64,000 nt of DNA from an uncultured Sutterella sp. (GTDB lineage Bacteria > Pseudomonadota > Gammaproteobacteria > Burkholderiales > Burkholderiaceae_F), in assembly GCA_902463725.1 (NCBI GenBank), contig CABQGK010000007.1, positions 54,538-118,537 of the forward strand, given 5' to 3'. Positions 8,965-17,058 of this stretch are shown here, piece after piece; the first letter of the stretch is position 1, and each line of letters starts with the position of its first letter. The translations under genes were made by a program, and so were the position numbers. The notes under the pieces are model-generated. The model did not search any database. It saw only the letters and a list, made by a program, of their open reading frames with translations, and was not told the origin of the DNA.

Positions 8965-9640
8965 CTTTGTTCCTCGGCTGACCGTAAGTTTTAAAGCGCT
9001 CAATTACACGTTGCATCTCCTCAGGCGAGAGTAGCCGAGGCTCACCAAGCGAACGCACGATCACGTATTGATGAGCGAGATTCTCTACTTCGACGGCCAG
9101 GCTCAGTGCACGCTCAAGGCTCGGTGCACACACCAGCACACCATGGTGCTCGAGTAAGCAGGCGTTTGCGTGGAAAAGTCCAGTAGCAGCGCTATCAGCA
9201 AGTGCAGCCGTGCCAAACGTTGCGTAGGGCACCACATCAATGCTCATTGCCCCTGCCGTCGCCACCATATAGTGAAAGGGAGGAATAGGTAAATTTTGGC
9301 ACGCTAGCGCCGTTGCATAGGGCGAGTGTGTATGCACCACGCTTTGTGCGTCGCCGCGCAAACGGTAAACAGCCAAATGCATCATCCACTCTGACGAGGG
9401 CGCTCGCTTACCTATAGCATCGCTCACAACGGTATCCGCTCGAATCGGCAACCAAGACAAATCGCAGGGTTGCAGTTGCTCGTACGGCACGCCCGTTGGT
9501 GTAATCAAAAATCCGTCAACCCCATCTCGAGCCAAGCGCACCGAGACGTTGCCCGCCTTATTGACGTTGAGGCCACGGGCACTCAAAGACTGCGCGGCAG
9601 CAATCAACGCGGCTACGGCCTGCATCGGTTCTTGACTCAT
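8954..9640 (-). CDS. Class II aldolase, fuculose-phosphate-aldolase/Ald2-like
   Basis: A zinc-dependent aldolase of 228 residues. It shows PSSEWMMHLAVYR with the catalytic-type Glu, the zinc ligands in VHTHSPYATALA, a third His in LLEHHGVLV, and the C-terminal EEMQRVIERFKTYGQ typical of L-fuculose-phosphate-type aldolases. The superfamily also includes the dehydratase MtnB, but the C-terminal motif favours an aldolase. Next to mtnA, the likely substrate is 5-deoxyribulose 1-phosphate or methylthioribulose 1-phosphate, split to dihydroxyacetone phosphate plus an aldehyde, as in the DHAP shunt. The ATG at 9640 follows AAAGGA and sits 4 bases after the mtnA stop. The substrate is inferred from context. 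Confidence 0.85.
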   Translation of the reverse strand: MSQEPMQAVAALIAAAQSLSARGLNVNKAGNVSVRLARDGVDGFLITPTGVPYEQLQPCDLSWLPIRADTVVSDAIGKRAPSSEWMMHLAVYRLRGDAQSVVHTHSPYATALACQNLPIPPFHYMVATAGAMSIDVVPYATFGTAALADSAATGLFHANACLLEHHGVLVCAPSLERALSLAVEVENLAHQYVIVRSLGEPRLLSPEEMQRVIERFKTYGQPRNKDDE

Positions 9641-9644
9641 TGCA

Positions 9645-10733
9645 TCATCCTTTGGGAAACGACTGCGGCGAACGTTGCACGAGCGCCGTCGGGGTGAAAA
9701 TACCATGCTCGGTGATGATGGCACTCACCAAGCGGTTATGTGTCACATCAAAAGCGGGATTCGATGCGGGCGTATCCGCCGCAGCAATGTGCACTGTTGC
9801 GAGCGTCCCATGTTCATCAAGCCCCTGTACCGTTAGCACCTCCTGCGCCGTGCGATCCTCAATTTCAATCTCACGTTTGCCATCAGTAATGGTCCAATCG
9901 ATAGTCGACTCAGGTGCCGCAACATAGAAGGGAATGTCATTGTCATGAGCCGCTAACGCCTTAAGATACGTACCAATTTTATTCGCCACATCCCCTCGAC
10001 GCGTGATGCGATCCGCCCCAACAATCACCATGTCAACGTCGCCCTGCTGCATTAGTTGTCCACCTGCGTTGTCCACGATGAGGGTATGCGGAATCCCCTG
10101 CTGCTGTAACTCCCACTCCGTCAGAAGTCCTTGGTTGCGTGGACGTGTTTCGTCAACCCAGACGTGCAGGGGCACACCCTGTTCAAACGCAATGTAGATG
10201 GGCGATAGTGCAGTCCCGTAATCCACCGTTGCCAACCAACCTGCATTGCAGTGCGTGAGAATATTGACGGGACGGCGTAACTCTTTGTACTTCTCAGCAA
10301 TCAGGCGTGCCCCTTCTTCACCAATGCGACGACAGGTATTCACGTCCTCTTGGGTAAACTGCTCGGCCAAGCGCACAGCCACCTCTTCGCGTTGTGCAGG
10401 ATCGCGCGGCAGCAGATGACCGAGCATGCGTCGTACTCCCCAAGAGAGGTTCACAGCGGTAGGGCGCGCACGAGCAATCACTTCTGCGGCTTTAATGAGC
10501 GCATCGTTGCTGGGATTTTCCTGCACAGCTAGAGCAACCGCCCAAATTCCCGTCACGCCGATGAGTGGCGCCCCTCGCACCCGCATGCTACGGATGGCTT
10601 CCACGCAATCACGCCAGTCCTCGAGTTCTCGCAACGCAAAGCGAAAAGGAAGCAACGTCTGATCAATAATTTCTACTGCGCGTCCCTCTCGAATGCCACG
10701 AATGCATCGATAACTTTGTCCACCAACCTTCAT
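9645..10733 (-). CDS. mtnA: S-methyl-5-thioribose-1-phosphate isomerase
   Basis: Isomerises methylthioribose 1-phosphate to methylthioribulose 1-phosphate; family members also act on 5-deoxyribose 1-phosphate. The 362-residue protein shows RVRGAPLIGVTG, the catalytic Cys in ILTHCNAG, and the catalytic Asp in IVGADRI, so it is a true MtnA rather than a regulatory eIF2B homologue. The ATG at 10733 has GGAGG just upstream; the frame extends to 11093 but over the divergent gene. It is the first gene of a three-gene operon with the aldolase and the small unknown protein. No mtnK, mtnP, mtnC or mtnD is nearby. Confidence 0.95.
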   Translation of the reverse strand: MKVGGQSYRCIRGIREGRAVEIIDQTLLPFRFALRELEDWRDCVEAIRSMRVRGAPLIGVTGIWAVALAVQENPSNDALIKAAEVIARARPTAVNLSWGVRRMLGHLLPRDPAQREEVAVRLAEQFTQEDVNTCRRIGEEGARLIAEKYKELRRPVNILTHCNAGWLATVDYGTALSPIYIAFEQGVPLHVWVDETRPRNQGLLTEWELQQQGIPHTLIVDNAGGQLMQQGDVDMVIVGADRITRRGDVANKIGTYLKALAAHDNDIPFYVAAPESTIDWTITDGKREIEIEDRTAQEVLTVQGLDEHGTLATVHIAAADTPASNPAFDVTHNRLVSAIITEHGIFTPTALVQRSPQSFPKG

Positions 10734-10750
10734 TGAGCCTCCATTTGTGC

Positions 10751-10767
10751 TGCGCACTAGGTGCGCA
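10751..10767. promoter_or_regulatory. 17-bp perfect palindrome upstream of mtnA
   Basis: TGCGCAC-TAG-GTGCGCA lies 17 bases before the mtnA start, just ahead of its ribosome site. As DNA it could be an operator; as RNA it forms a 7-bp hairpin with a 3-base loop. There is no T run behind it on either strand. Confidence 0.5.
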
Positions 10768-10886
10768 CATCCTAGAGAGAGCGCAGAAAGAGACTCCCTC
10801 CTGCAGTTAGTGTACTCGGAATCCTCAACGCGCAGAAGAAACCCGCTACACTCAGGAAGGTGCTCAATTTCTTTTTTGGGAGCGAG

Positions 10887-13508
10887 ATGACTTTCCGTGC
10901 ATCCCTGCAATCGCAGATGTTTCCAACTAGCCTTGTAGTCGTTGGCGCCAGCGAACGATTTGGTAGCCTTGGCGCACGCCTTTGGGAAGCGGCGCGCTCT
11001 GGCTCTCGCATGGATCCCCTCATCGCAGTCAACCCCAAGTACGACACTCTTTCTGTTGCCCCCTGCTTGCGAGACATACACGAGCTTACGCACTCAGTGG
11101 ACGCGGCACTCATCAGCATTAGTGCGACAAAAGCACGCTCTGCACTCGAACATCTCGCCCGGCAACACTGCAAACTTGCTGTGCTCGCCGCTGATGCGAC
11201 CCCCGATTGGTTTTCCGAAGAGAGTCTTACGCTCATGGCCAAGCTCCCCGCACAGGGGATGCGGCTCTTGGGACCTGGCGCTTGGGGTATCCTTCACCCA
11301 GGTCAGCGCATCAACCTCTCACGATTTCGGGAACTCCCCAAACCTGGCTCCATCGCGCTCATCACCCAAACAGGGCCTCTTGCAGCACTCGTGATGGAGG
11401 ATATGCGCGAGACAGAGCTCGGATTTTCCGTCGTGGCAGCCACAGGGGCTGAAATGGATCTTGAAGAGTCGGACTTCATCGAACAATATGCCGCCGACAA
11501 GAATACCCGTGTCATCGCCGTCGAGATTGCACGCGTTCGGAACCCGCGTCGCCTCTTCTCTGCGCTACTCGCTGCGAGTCGCCGCAAGCGCGTCGTGGTC
11601 TTTGCTAGCCATTTTCCCGAGAGCACTCATCGGCTACTGAGCACCGTACTGAAGCAAGCCAATGTGTGGCTAGCAAAAAGTACCGATGAGTTCTGCTCCA
11701 CCATCGCTGCACTTGCGACAAACCGTCTGCCTAAAGGTGCGCAGCTCACAGTACTGCTCGCTGGTGGTGATCCTGGCGCTTGGATTGTCGACCGCGTTCG
11801 CTCCGAAGGCGCCACGCTCGCAAGGCTGTCTGCGCGAACAATGGCCGAATTGCATACGGCAAAGATCAGCACATCCGTCTCGAATCCTATCGTCCTTGCC
11901 ACTACAGCGGAATTGGCACTCAAAGCACTACCCATAGTGCTCGACGACCCACAAACCGATGCCGTATTACTTGTTGTCACCCCAGACGGTGCTGGAGCAA
12001 GTCCCTTTACGATTACACAGCTCATTAAGCACATAACCGGCTCACAAAAGCCCATCCTCGGCGTTTGGCTCTCCGATCGTGCTACGCGAGAAATCCGTAC
12101 CGCACTCGCTGAGCACCTCAATGTCCCACTCAGTGTCCATAGCACTGTAGAGAACGCCATGCGGGTGTTCTCAGCGCTCGTTGCACAAAGCACTCAACGC
12201 CGGCAGCGTCACGATCTGAGCATCGACCGTCCAGAGCGAGCAGACAAAAAAGGAATCGCCGCAATGCGCGCCCTGACTGTCGCCGCTCAGCAAACAGGCC
12301 ATCTCACACTCGAGCTACCACAAAGTCGCGCTTTCATCGAGCATCTTGGACTTAACAATGCGCCAGTTTGGGTTGCACAAAATGCAACACAAGTCGCAGA
12401 GCAAGCGACGCGCTTAGGATGGCCGCTCTGGGTTCAGCCCCGTGCACACGGTCTAGAGGAAGCGCTCGAAGGGCAGGCCATCTATAACGAAGAGGAGCTC
12501 AACTGTTTTGTCGAGCGCGCGACAACGCTACTCAACGACATGCGTCTTTCCGATTGCTCACCCGCACTGTTGACCCTGAAATATCGGGCTGGCTTTGCCG
12601 ATCCCTTAAAAGTTGTGCTCGCACGCGATGCGCTCATGGGACCTTGCATCACTCTCTCTCGTCCCACTCAGACTCGTACAGGGTTACTCGGCACTACGTC
12701 GCAACCCTTGCTGCTGGCAGTTCCTTTTCGCTACCGTGAGCTCTGGCACGAGCTCTATGCCTCATCGTTACTGTACCGAGAAGAAAAAACAGAAAGCATC
12801 CTTCTGCAACTAGCGGAAATTCTCTGCAAACTCTCTGATGCCGCTGCAAGCATTCCTGCACTCTGGCGAGTCAGTCTCAATCTCTTGCACCTGGACGGAG
12901 CATGGAGTGCCCGCGATGCCATCGTACGTGTCAGCACGGATGCTGTAAAGCCCGAGCGAGGGTACCCACATTTGCTACTACCGCCGCCCCCACTTGAACT
13001 CTCCAAAATCATCACGACCCCACGAGGCTCTGTCACGCTACGGCCACTACTCGATGGCGACGGCGCAGCACTGCGTGCACACCTCGGAAGGCTTTCTGAA
13101 CGATCACTCTATTTGCGCTTTCACACCCGCGCTCGCCTCACCGAAGAGCGCGTCGCACAGGTCTACGACCAAGACCCGATTAGCGAATCCACTTGGGTAG
13201 TCGAACAAGCTGGCGAACTGCGCGGGCTGGCCAACTGGCATCGAATCAGTGGCACTTCTCAAGCCGAATTTGGCATCGCCATTGAAGACGGCTGGCACCG
13301 TATGGGGCTGGCACGCGCTCTCATGGGCGAACTGATCGAATCGGCACGAGTGCGCGGCATTAGCACCCTCATTGGCTACGTTCTCAAAGGCAACGACGCC
13401 ATGCAAGCCATGATGCGAGCACTCAGCTTTTCCAAGTGCCCCGATACGAGTCCCGATACAGAAACTTGGGTTCTTGAAATTTCCTATAATGCCGCTCACG
13501 AACAATAA
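10887..13508 (+). CDS. Pat/PatZ-like protein: NDP-forming acyl-CoA ligase domains fused to GNAT acetyltransferase
   Basis: An 873-residue fusion resembling PatZ (YfiQ), the protein lysine acetyltransferase that silences acetyl-CoA synthetase. It has an N-terminal CoA-binding domain (TSLVVVGASERFGSLG), ligase-CoA middle domains (IALITQTGPLAALV), a degenerate ATP-grasp-like part, and a C-terminal GNAT domain from about residue 715 (VTLRPLLDGD, then EDGWHRMGLARALMGELI, the acetyl-CoA-binding loop). The ligase half is divergent and may only sense CoA esters. The ATG at 10887 follows GGGAGCGAG. It is divergent from mtnA across 153 bp and is followed after 63 bases by the crotonase gene, suggesting a shared link to acyl-CoA metabolism. 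Confidence 0.85.
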   Translation: MTFRASLQSQMFPTSLVVVGASERFGSLGARLWEAARSGSRMDPLIAVNPKYDTLSVAPCLRDIHELTHSVDAALISISATKARSALEHLARQHCKLAVLAADATPDWFSEESLTLMAKLPAQGMRLLGPGAWGILHPGQRINLSRFRELPKPGSIALITQTGPLAALVMEDMRETELGFSVVAATGAEMDLEESDFIEQYAADKNTRVIAVEIARVRNPRRLFSALLAASRRKRVVVFASHFPESTHRLLSTVLKQANVWLAKSTDEFCSTIAALATNRLPKGAQLTVLLAGGDPGAWIVDRVRSEGATLARLSARTMAELHTAKISTSVSNPIVLATTAELALKALPIVLDDPQTDAVLLVVTPDGAGASPFTITQLIKHITGSQKPILGVWLSDRATREIRTALAEHLNVPLSVHSTVENAMRVFSALVAQSTQRRQRHDLSIDRPERADKKGIAAMRALTVAAQQTGHLTLELPQSRAFIEHLGLNNAPVWVAQNATQVAEQATRLGWPLWVQPRAHGLEEALEGQAIYNEEELNCFVERATTLLNDMRLSDCSPALLTLKYRAGFADPLKVVLARDALMGPCITLSRPTQTRTGLLGTTSQPLLLAVPFRYRELWHELYASSLLYREEKTESILLQLAEILCKLSDAAASIPALWRVSLNLLHLDGAWSARDAIVRVSTDAVKPERGYPHLLLPPPPLELSKIITTPRGSVTLRPLLDGDGAALRAHLGRLSERSLYLRFHTRARLTEERVAQVYDQDPISESTWVVEQAGELRGLANWHRISGTSQAEFGIAIEDGWHRMGLARALMGELIESARVRGISTLIGYVLKGNDAMQAMMRALSFSKCPDTSPDTETWVLEISYNAAHEQ

Positions 13509-13571
13509 AAGGGCGCGTGCAATCTGGCTCACAAGCTCACATCTCTCGCAGTTAGCCGCTTTGGATACAAC

Positions 13572-14336
13572 ATGGATCTCATCATCAATAAGGAATTCGG
13601 CGTCCTACGCCTTTCATTTAACCGTGCCGCGAAGCGCAATGCTCTCAACATAGAACTGGCTCAGGCTCTCACGCAAGCGCTTGAAGATGCCGACAACGAC
13701 GATGCCGTTCGCGTCATCGTGCTCGAAAGCGAGCAAGATGTCTTCTGTGCGGGCGCCGACATGGAAGAAATGAAGAAGACCCCAGATGAGCTTGATGACG
13801 CCTTACAGAGCCTCTTTGAAACACTCGCTCGCACACGTAAACCCATCATTGCCGCAGTCTTGGGACCCACTGTCGGTGAAGGCGTCGCCATCCTGCTCTA
13901 TGCCGACATTGTGCTTGCGGCCAAGGAAGCGGTTTTTGCATTCCCCTCCACTGCGCTCGCGAAAATTCCTCGTTTTGGTTTGGTGCAATGGGGGGCACGC
14001 TGCGCCAATCCTCGGCTCTTTACGCAAAAGATATTGCTCTCCGAGCCTATGACCGCACAGGAAGCCTTGGAAATGGGACTTGTGACTGCAGTCACTGAGC
14101 GCGATGCCATGGCCGATGCTTTGGCACGTCACGCTTCCCGTCTAGCCGTGCTTCCTCCTAAAGCTGTACAGGCTACCCGCTCACTGTTGCGGCGAGAATT
14201 CATTTCTGCCGTTAACCGTAGCGCCGCAGAAGATAACCTCCTCTATGCTGAAATTTCAGATAGCAGTGAGGCGCGCGAGGCGCTTGCCGCCTTCTTAGAG
14301 GGGCGTGCACCAGTTTTTGTTTCAGCACCCAACTAA
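13572..14336 (+). CDS. Crotonase (enoyl-CoA hydratase/isomerase) superfamily protein, atypical active site
   Basis: A 254-residue crotonase-fold protein. The CoA-binding and first oxyanion-hole segment FCAGADMEEM and the second (GPTVGEGVAILLYADIVLA) are clear. At the two positions of the catalytic glutamates of enoyl-CoA hydratase (GGGxEL and FGxPE), it has Ala (GEGVAIL) and Ser (FPSTAL). Simple hydratase activity is thus unlikely; an isomerase, a hydrolase-like or a non-catalytic role is possible. It follows the Pat-like gene on the same strand by 63 bases with no strong ribosome site. A terminator lies 55 bases beyond the stop. Confidence 0.85.
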   Translation: MDLIINKEFGVLRLSFNRAAKRNALNIELAQALTQALEDADNDDAVRVIVLESEQDVFCAGADMEEMKKTPDELDDALQSLFETLARTRKPIIAAVLGPTVGEGVAILLYADIVLAAKEAVFAFPSTALAKIPRFGLVQWGARCANPRLFTQKILLSEPMTAQEALEMGLVTAVTERDAMADALARHASRLAVLPPKAVQATRSLLRREFISAVNRSAAEDNLLYAEISDSSEAREALAAFLEGRAPVFVSAPN

Positions 14337-14355
14337 ATGCTTCAAAACAGGGCAA

Positions 14356-14372
14356 TGCACTGTTACAGTGCA
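14356..14372. promoter_or_regulatory. NtrC-type enhancer site upstream of gltI
   Basis: TGCACTGTTACAGTGCA is a perfect 17-bp dyad of the form TGCAC-N7-GTGCA, the NtrC (NRI) binding consensus. Its centre is about 107 bp before the -24 GG of the sigma-54 promoter, an ordinary enhancer distance. The dyad is seen; that NtrC binds is inferred. Confidence 0.7.
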
Positions 14373-14391
14373 TACTAATCCTCTACGAACG

Positions 14392-14422
14392 AACGCCTGC
14401 CACCCTGTGCAGGCGTTTTTTT
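14392..14422 (+). terminator. Intrinsic terminator after the crotonase gene
   Basis: AACGCCTGC pairs with GCAGGCGTT around an 8-base loop, and the stem runs into a stretch of seven T. It lies between the NtrC-type site and the gltI promoter, insulating gltI from upstream transcription. Confidence 0.9.
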
Positions 14423-14469
14423 GCATCCTTATACCTCATCATCTGGCGGTTATGATGTTTTTTTAAAGT

Positions 14470-14485
14470 TGGCACGCTCCTTGCT
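14470..14485 (+). promoter_or_regulatory. Sigma-54 (-24/-12) promoter of gltIJKL
   Basis: TGGCACGCTCCTTGCT matches the sigma-54 consensus TGGCAC-R-N4-TTGC-W at every fixed position. Transcription would start near 14497, about 60 bases before the gltI ATG. It fits control by nitrogen status through RpoN, which is encoded 7 kb downstream. Confidence 0.85.
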
Positions 14486-14556
14486 TATTCAAAAGTAAAC
14501 CCCTCGCGTTGTTCCTGACGAGGCAAAACTAATACGTTGACCAAGGAGATTCCGTC

Positions 14557-15453
14557 ATGACGTTTTCCAAGATTTCTGCTGCCGCGCTCCTCGCGGCCGC
14601 CCTCCTCTGCACAAGCGCTGGTGCCGCTGACTTGACTGGCACGCTTAAAAAGATCAAGGACTCGGGCACGATTACGCTCGGCTACCGCGAATCTTCCGTA
14701 CCGTTTTCCTATTTGACCGCCGATGGCACGCCTACGGGTTACGCGTATGAGGTTTGTAATGCCATCGCCGATGCTGTCAAGAAAGATTTGAACATGCCGG
14801 ATCTGAAAGTGGCCTACCAGCCTGTCACGAGCGCCAACCGAATTCCGCTTATTCAGAATGGCACGGTTGATATCGAATGCGGATCCACCACCAATTCAAA
14901 GAAGCGTCAGGAACAGGCCTCCTTTGGTACAAGCTACTTCGGCATTCAAGTCACAGCTGCCGTTTGGAAAGATGGCCCCATCAAAACACTTAAAGATCTT
15001 GATGGCAAGAACGTCGCCGTGACCTCTGGCACGACCTCTGTGGAACTGTTGAGCCGCTTTGAGAAGGACAACAACATCAAGATTCGCTTGCTGAAGACGA
15101 AGAATTTTGCTGAGGCCATGAAGCTCGTCGCAAACAAACGTGCTGATGCTTTCGTGATTGACGACGTACTGCTCGCTGGTCAGATCGCAACCCTGCCCAA
15201 TCCGCAGGACTTCACCATCATCGACGCTTCGCTCTCGACGGAGCCCTATGGTCCGATGTTCCGTAAGGACGACCCCGATTTCAAGGCACTGGTTGATCGT
15301 ACGATCACGAGCATGATCAAGGATGGCACGCTAACGAAGCTCTACAAGAAGTGGTTCGAAAGCCCGATTCCTCCGATGAACAGCAATCTTAACTTCCCGA
15401 TGAACCGGGTAACGAAGGAACTGTTTGCCAACCCCAACAGTGACGGCATCTAA
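14557..15453 (+). CDS. gltI: Glutamate/aspartate ABC transporter, periplasmic binding protein
   Basis: Captures acidic amino acids in the periplasm for GltJKL. The 298-residue precursor starts with a signal peptide (LLAAALLCTSAGAADL, cleavage probably after AGA). The mature part has ITLGYRESSVPFSYL, NGTVDIECGSTTNSKKRQ and LDGKNVAVTSGTTSVE, characteristic of the GltI/AatJ family. The start has AAGGAGA upstream. Codons are strongly biased, as expected for an abundant binding protein. It is the first gene of the operon, and a hairpin after it would raise its level above that of the membrane genes. Confidence 0.95.
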   Translation: MTFSKISAAALLAAALLCTSAGAADLTGTLKKIKDSGTITLGYRESSVPFSYLTADGTPTGYAYEVCNAIADAVKKDLNMPDLKVAYQPVTSANRIPLIQNGTVDIECGSTTNSKKRQEQASFGTSYFGIQVTAAVWKDGPIKTLKDLDGKNVAVTSGTTSVELLSRFEKDNNIKIRLLKTKNFAEAMKLVANKRADAFVIDDVLLAGQIATLPNPQDFTIIDASLSTEPYGPMFRKDDPDFKALVDRTITSMIKDGTLTKLYKKWFESPIPPMNSNLNFPMNRVTKELFANPNSDGI

Positions 15454-15468
15454 ACCCACATCCTTTTT

Positions 15469-15515
15469 CCCCGAGCGTCTCGGCTAGCAACTTTTGGGAC
15501 GCTCGGGGGCCTTTC
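15469..15515 (+). terminator. Partial terminator/stabilising hairpin after gltI
   Basis: CCCCGAGCGTC pairs with GACGCTCGGGG (11 bp, 18-base loop), followed only by CCTTTCT. The weak T run suggests partial termination or 3'-end protection of gltI mRNA, with read-through into gltJ. Confidence 0.7.
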
Positions 15516-15580
15516 TATTAATAAAAATACCTCGCTACCTCTGTAAGGCCTACCGCGGTAGCAGTAAGAGGAGCTCGATT

Positions 15581-16315
15581 ATGGCTTTGAATATGTCGCT
15601 GGCCGTTCTCTTAGAGCCGTCCAGTTTGAATGATTCTCCTTGGTGGCTCTATTTGGCCGAAGGCGCCGTTTGGACCATCGGGCTTGCGCTCTCGTCGTTT
15701 GCGTTGGCGCTCCTTGTCGGCACAATCGTCGGGACCTTTCGCACCTCTGAGCAAAAATGCATTCGCGCCTTCTGCGAAGCTTGGATCGAGCTCTTCCGTA
15801 ACATCCCACTCATTGTGCAGATTTTTATCTGGTACTTTGTGGTTCCAGAACTTGTCCCCCCATACAAGAGCTGGATCGTCAGTGTGGATCCTGTCTATAG
15901 CCAGTTCCTCTCCGCCTTCCTCTGCTTAGGGCTCTTTACCTCGTCACGTGTTGCCGAACAGGTTCGTGCGGGCATCACCTCATTGCCGCGTGGACTCTCC
16001 AATGCCAGTAAGGCTCTTGGCTTCACCGCGTTTCAGCGTTACCGCTATGTCATTCTCCCGATGGCCTTCAGACTTGTGCTACCGCCACTCACCAGTGAGG
16101 CCATGAGTCTAGTGAAAAACACCGCTGTTGCGATCACAATTGGCCTACCCGAGCTCACCATGCGTGCTAACGAAATGGGTGAAGACACGTTCCAGTTCTT
16201 CGCTGCCTACGTTTGGGCAACTGTGCTCTACATTCTGATTGCCCTCGCTGTCAACTCCTTGATGGGCTGGGCCGAGCGGCGTAGTGCCATTCCTGGATTT
16301 ATTGCTGCCAAGTAA
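15581..16315 (+). CDS. gltJ: Glutamate/aspartate ABC transporter permease GltJ
   Basis: One of two membrane subunits of the acidic amino acid importer. The 244-residue length is close to E. coli GltJ. It has a run of hydrophobic helices starting with GAVWTIGLALSSFALALLVG, the HisM-family segment ELFRNIPLIVQIFIWYFV, and the EAA-type cytoplasmic loop near residues 155-175 (GLSNASKALGFTAFQRYRYV). The start at 15581 follows AAGAGGAG; the frame is open to 15494 but that part overlaps the upstream hairpin. It pairs with GltK, whose gene begins 14 bases after this stop. Confidence 0.95.
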   Translation: MALNMSLAVLLEPSSLNDSPWWLYLAEGAVWTIGLALSSFALALLVGTIVGTFRTSEQKCIRAFCEAWIELFRNIPLIVQIFIWYFVVPELVPPYKSWIVSVDPVYSQFLSAFLCLGLFTSSRVAEQVRAGITSLPRGLSNASKALGFTAFQRYRYVILPMAFRLVLPPLTSEAMSLVKNTAVAITIGLPELTMRANEMGEDTFQFFAAYVWATVLYILIALAVNSLMGWAERRSAIPGFIAAK

Positions 16316-16329
16316 GCGAGAGGTGTGAC

Positions 16330-17013
16330 ATGTCTATCGATTTTTCTTCGATTACGCAGAGTTGGGGTTACATTCTGAATGGGGCTGCCTATACGCTCGA
16401 ACTCACAGCAATCACCGCTAGTGGCGGGCTTTTTCTGGGTACATTGCTCGCGCTGTGCCGACTCTCAAACCGGCCATGCCTCTCTGTGCCTGCACGTCTG
16501 TACGTCAATCTGATGCGTGCGGTTCCGCTCGTACTCGTGCTATTTTGGTTTTTCTTACTGATGCCAGAAGTACTCCGCCTCATTCTGCATCTGGATCGCC
16601 CTGTGCAAATTGGTGCTGAGTACACTGCTATTATTACCTTCGTACTCTTTGAAGCTGCCTACTTCTCGGAAATCATGCGAGCAGGTATCCAGTCCATCAA
16701 AAAAGGCCAGATTTACGCGGCCTATGGATTAGGACTTACCTACTCACAGACCATGCGCTATGTGGTATTGCCACAGGCTGTGCGGCATATGCTACCAGTA
16801 CTACTGACGCAGACCATCATTCTCTTTCAGGACACGAGTCTCGTCTATGTCATCAGTGGCAATGATTTTATGGGCGCGATTTCCAAGATCGCCCAGCGTG
16901 ACGGGCAGTTAATTTTGATGTACTCTTTTGCTGCTGTGTGTTATCTTGCAGTTTCACTTTCGCTCTCACTGCTGATTCGTCGACTGCAGTGGAAAGTGAC
17001 CTCTGCACATTGA
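16330..17013 (+). CDS. gltK: Glutamate/aspartate ABC transporter permease GltK
   Basis: The second membrane subunit, 227 residues, like E. coli GltK. The HisQM-type segment NLMRAVPLVLVLFWFFLLMPE and the EAA loop (KGQIYAAYGLGLTYSQTMRYV) that contacts the ATPase are clear, with about five membrane helices. It starts 14 bases after gltJ with a GAGAGG ribosome site. The gene shares the operon's sigma-54 control. The ending LLIRRLQWKVTSAH is basic and cytoplasmic, as expected. Confidence 0.95.
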   Translation: MSIDFSSITQSWGYILNGAAYTLELTAITASGGLFLGTLLALCRLSNRPCLSVPARLYVNLMRAVPLVLVLFWFFLLMPEVLRLILHLDRPVQIGAEYTAIITFVLFEAAYFSEIMRAGIQSIKKGQIYAAYGLGLTYSQTMRYVVLPQAVRHMLPVLLTQTIILFQDTSLVYVISGNDFMGAISKIAQRDGQLILMYSFAAVCYLAVSLSLSLLIRRLQWKVTSAH

Positions 17014-17058
17014 TGCACTGCGCACAAAAACCCTTTGTTTGACAGGATTACCCCCATC

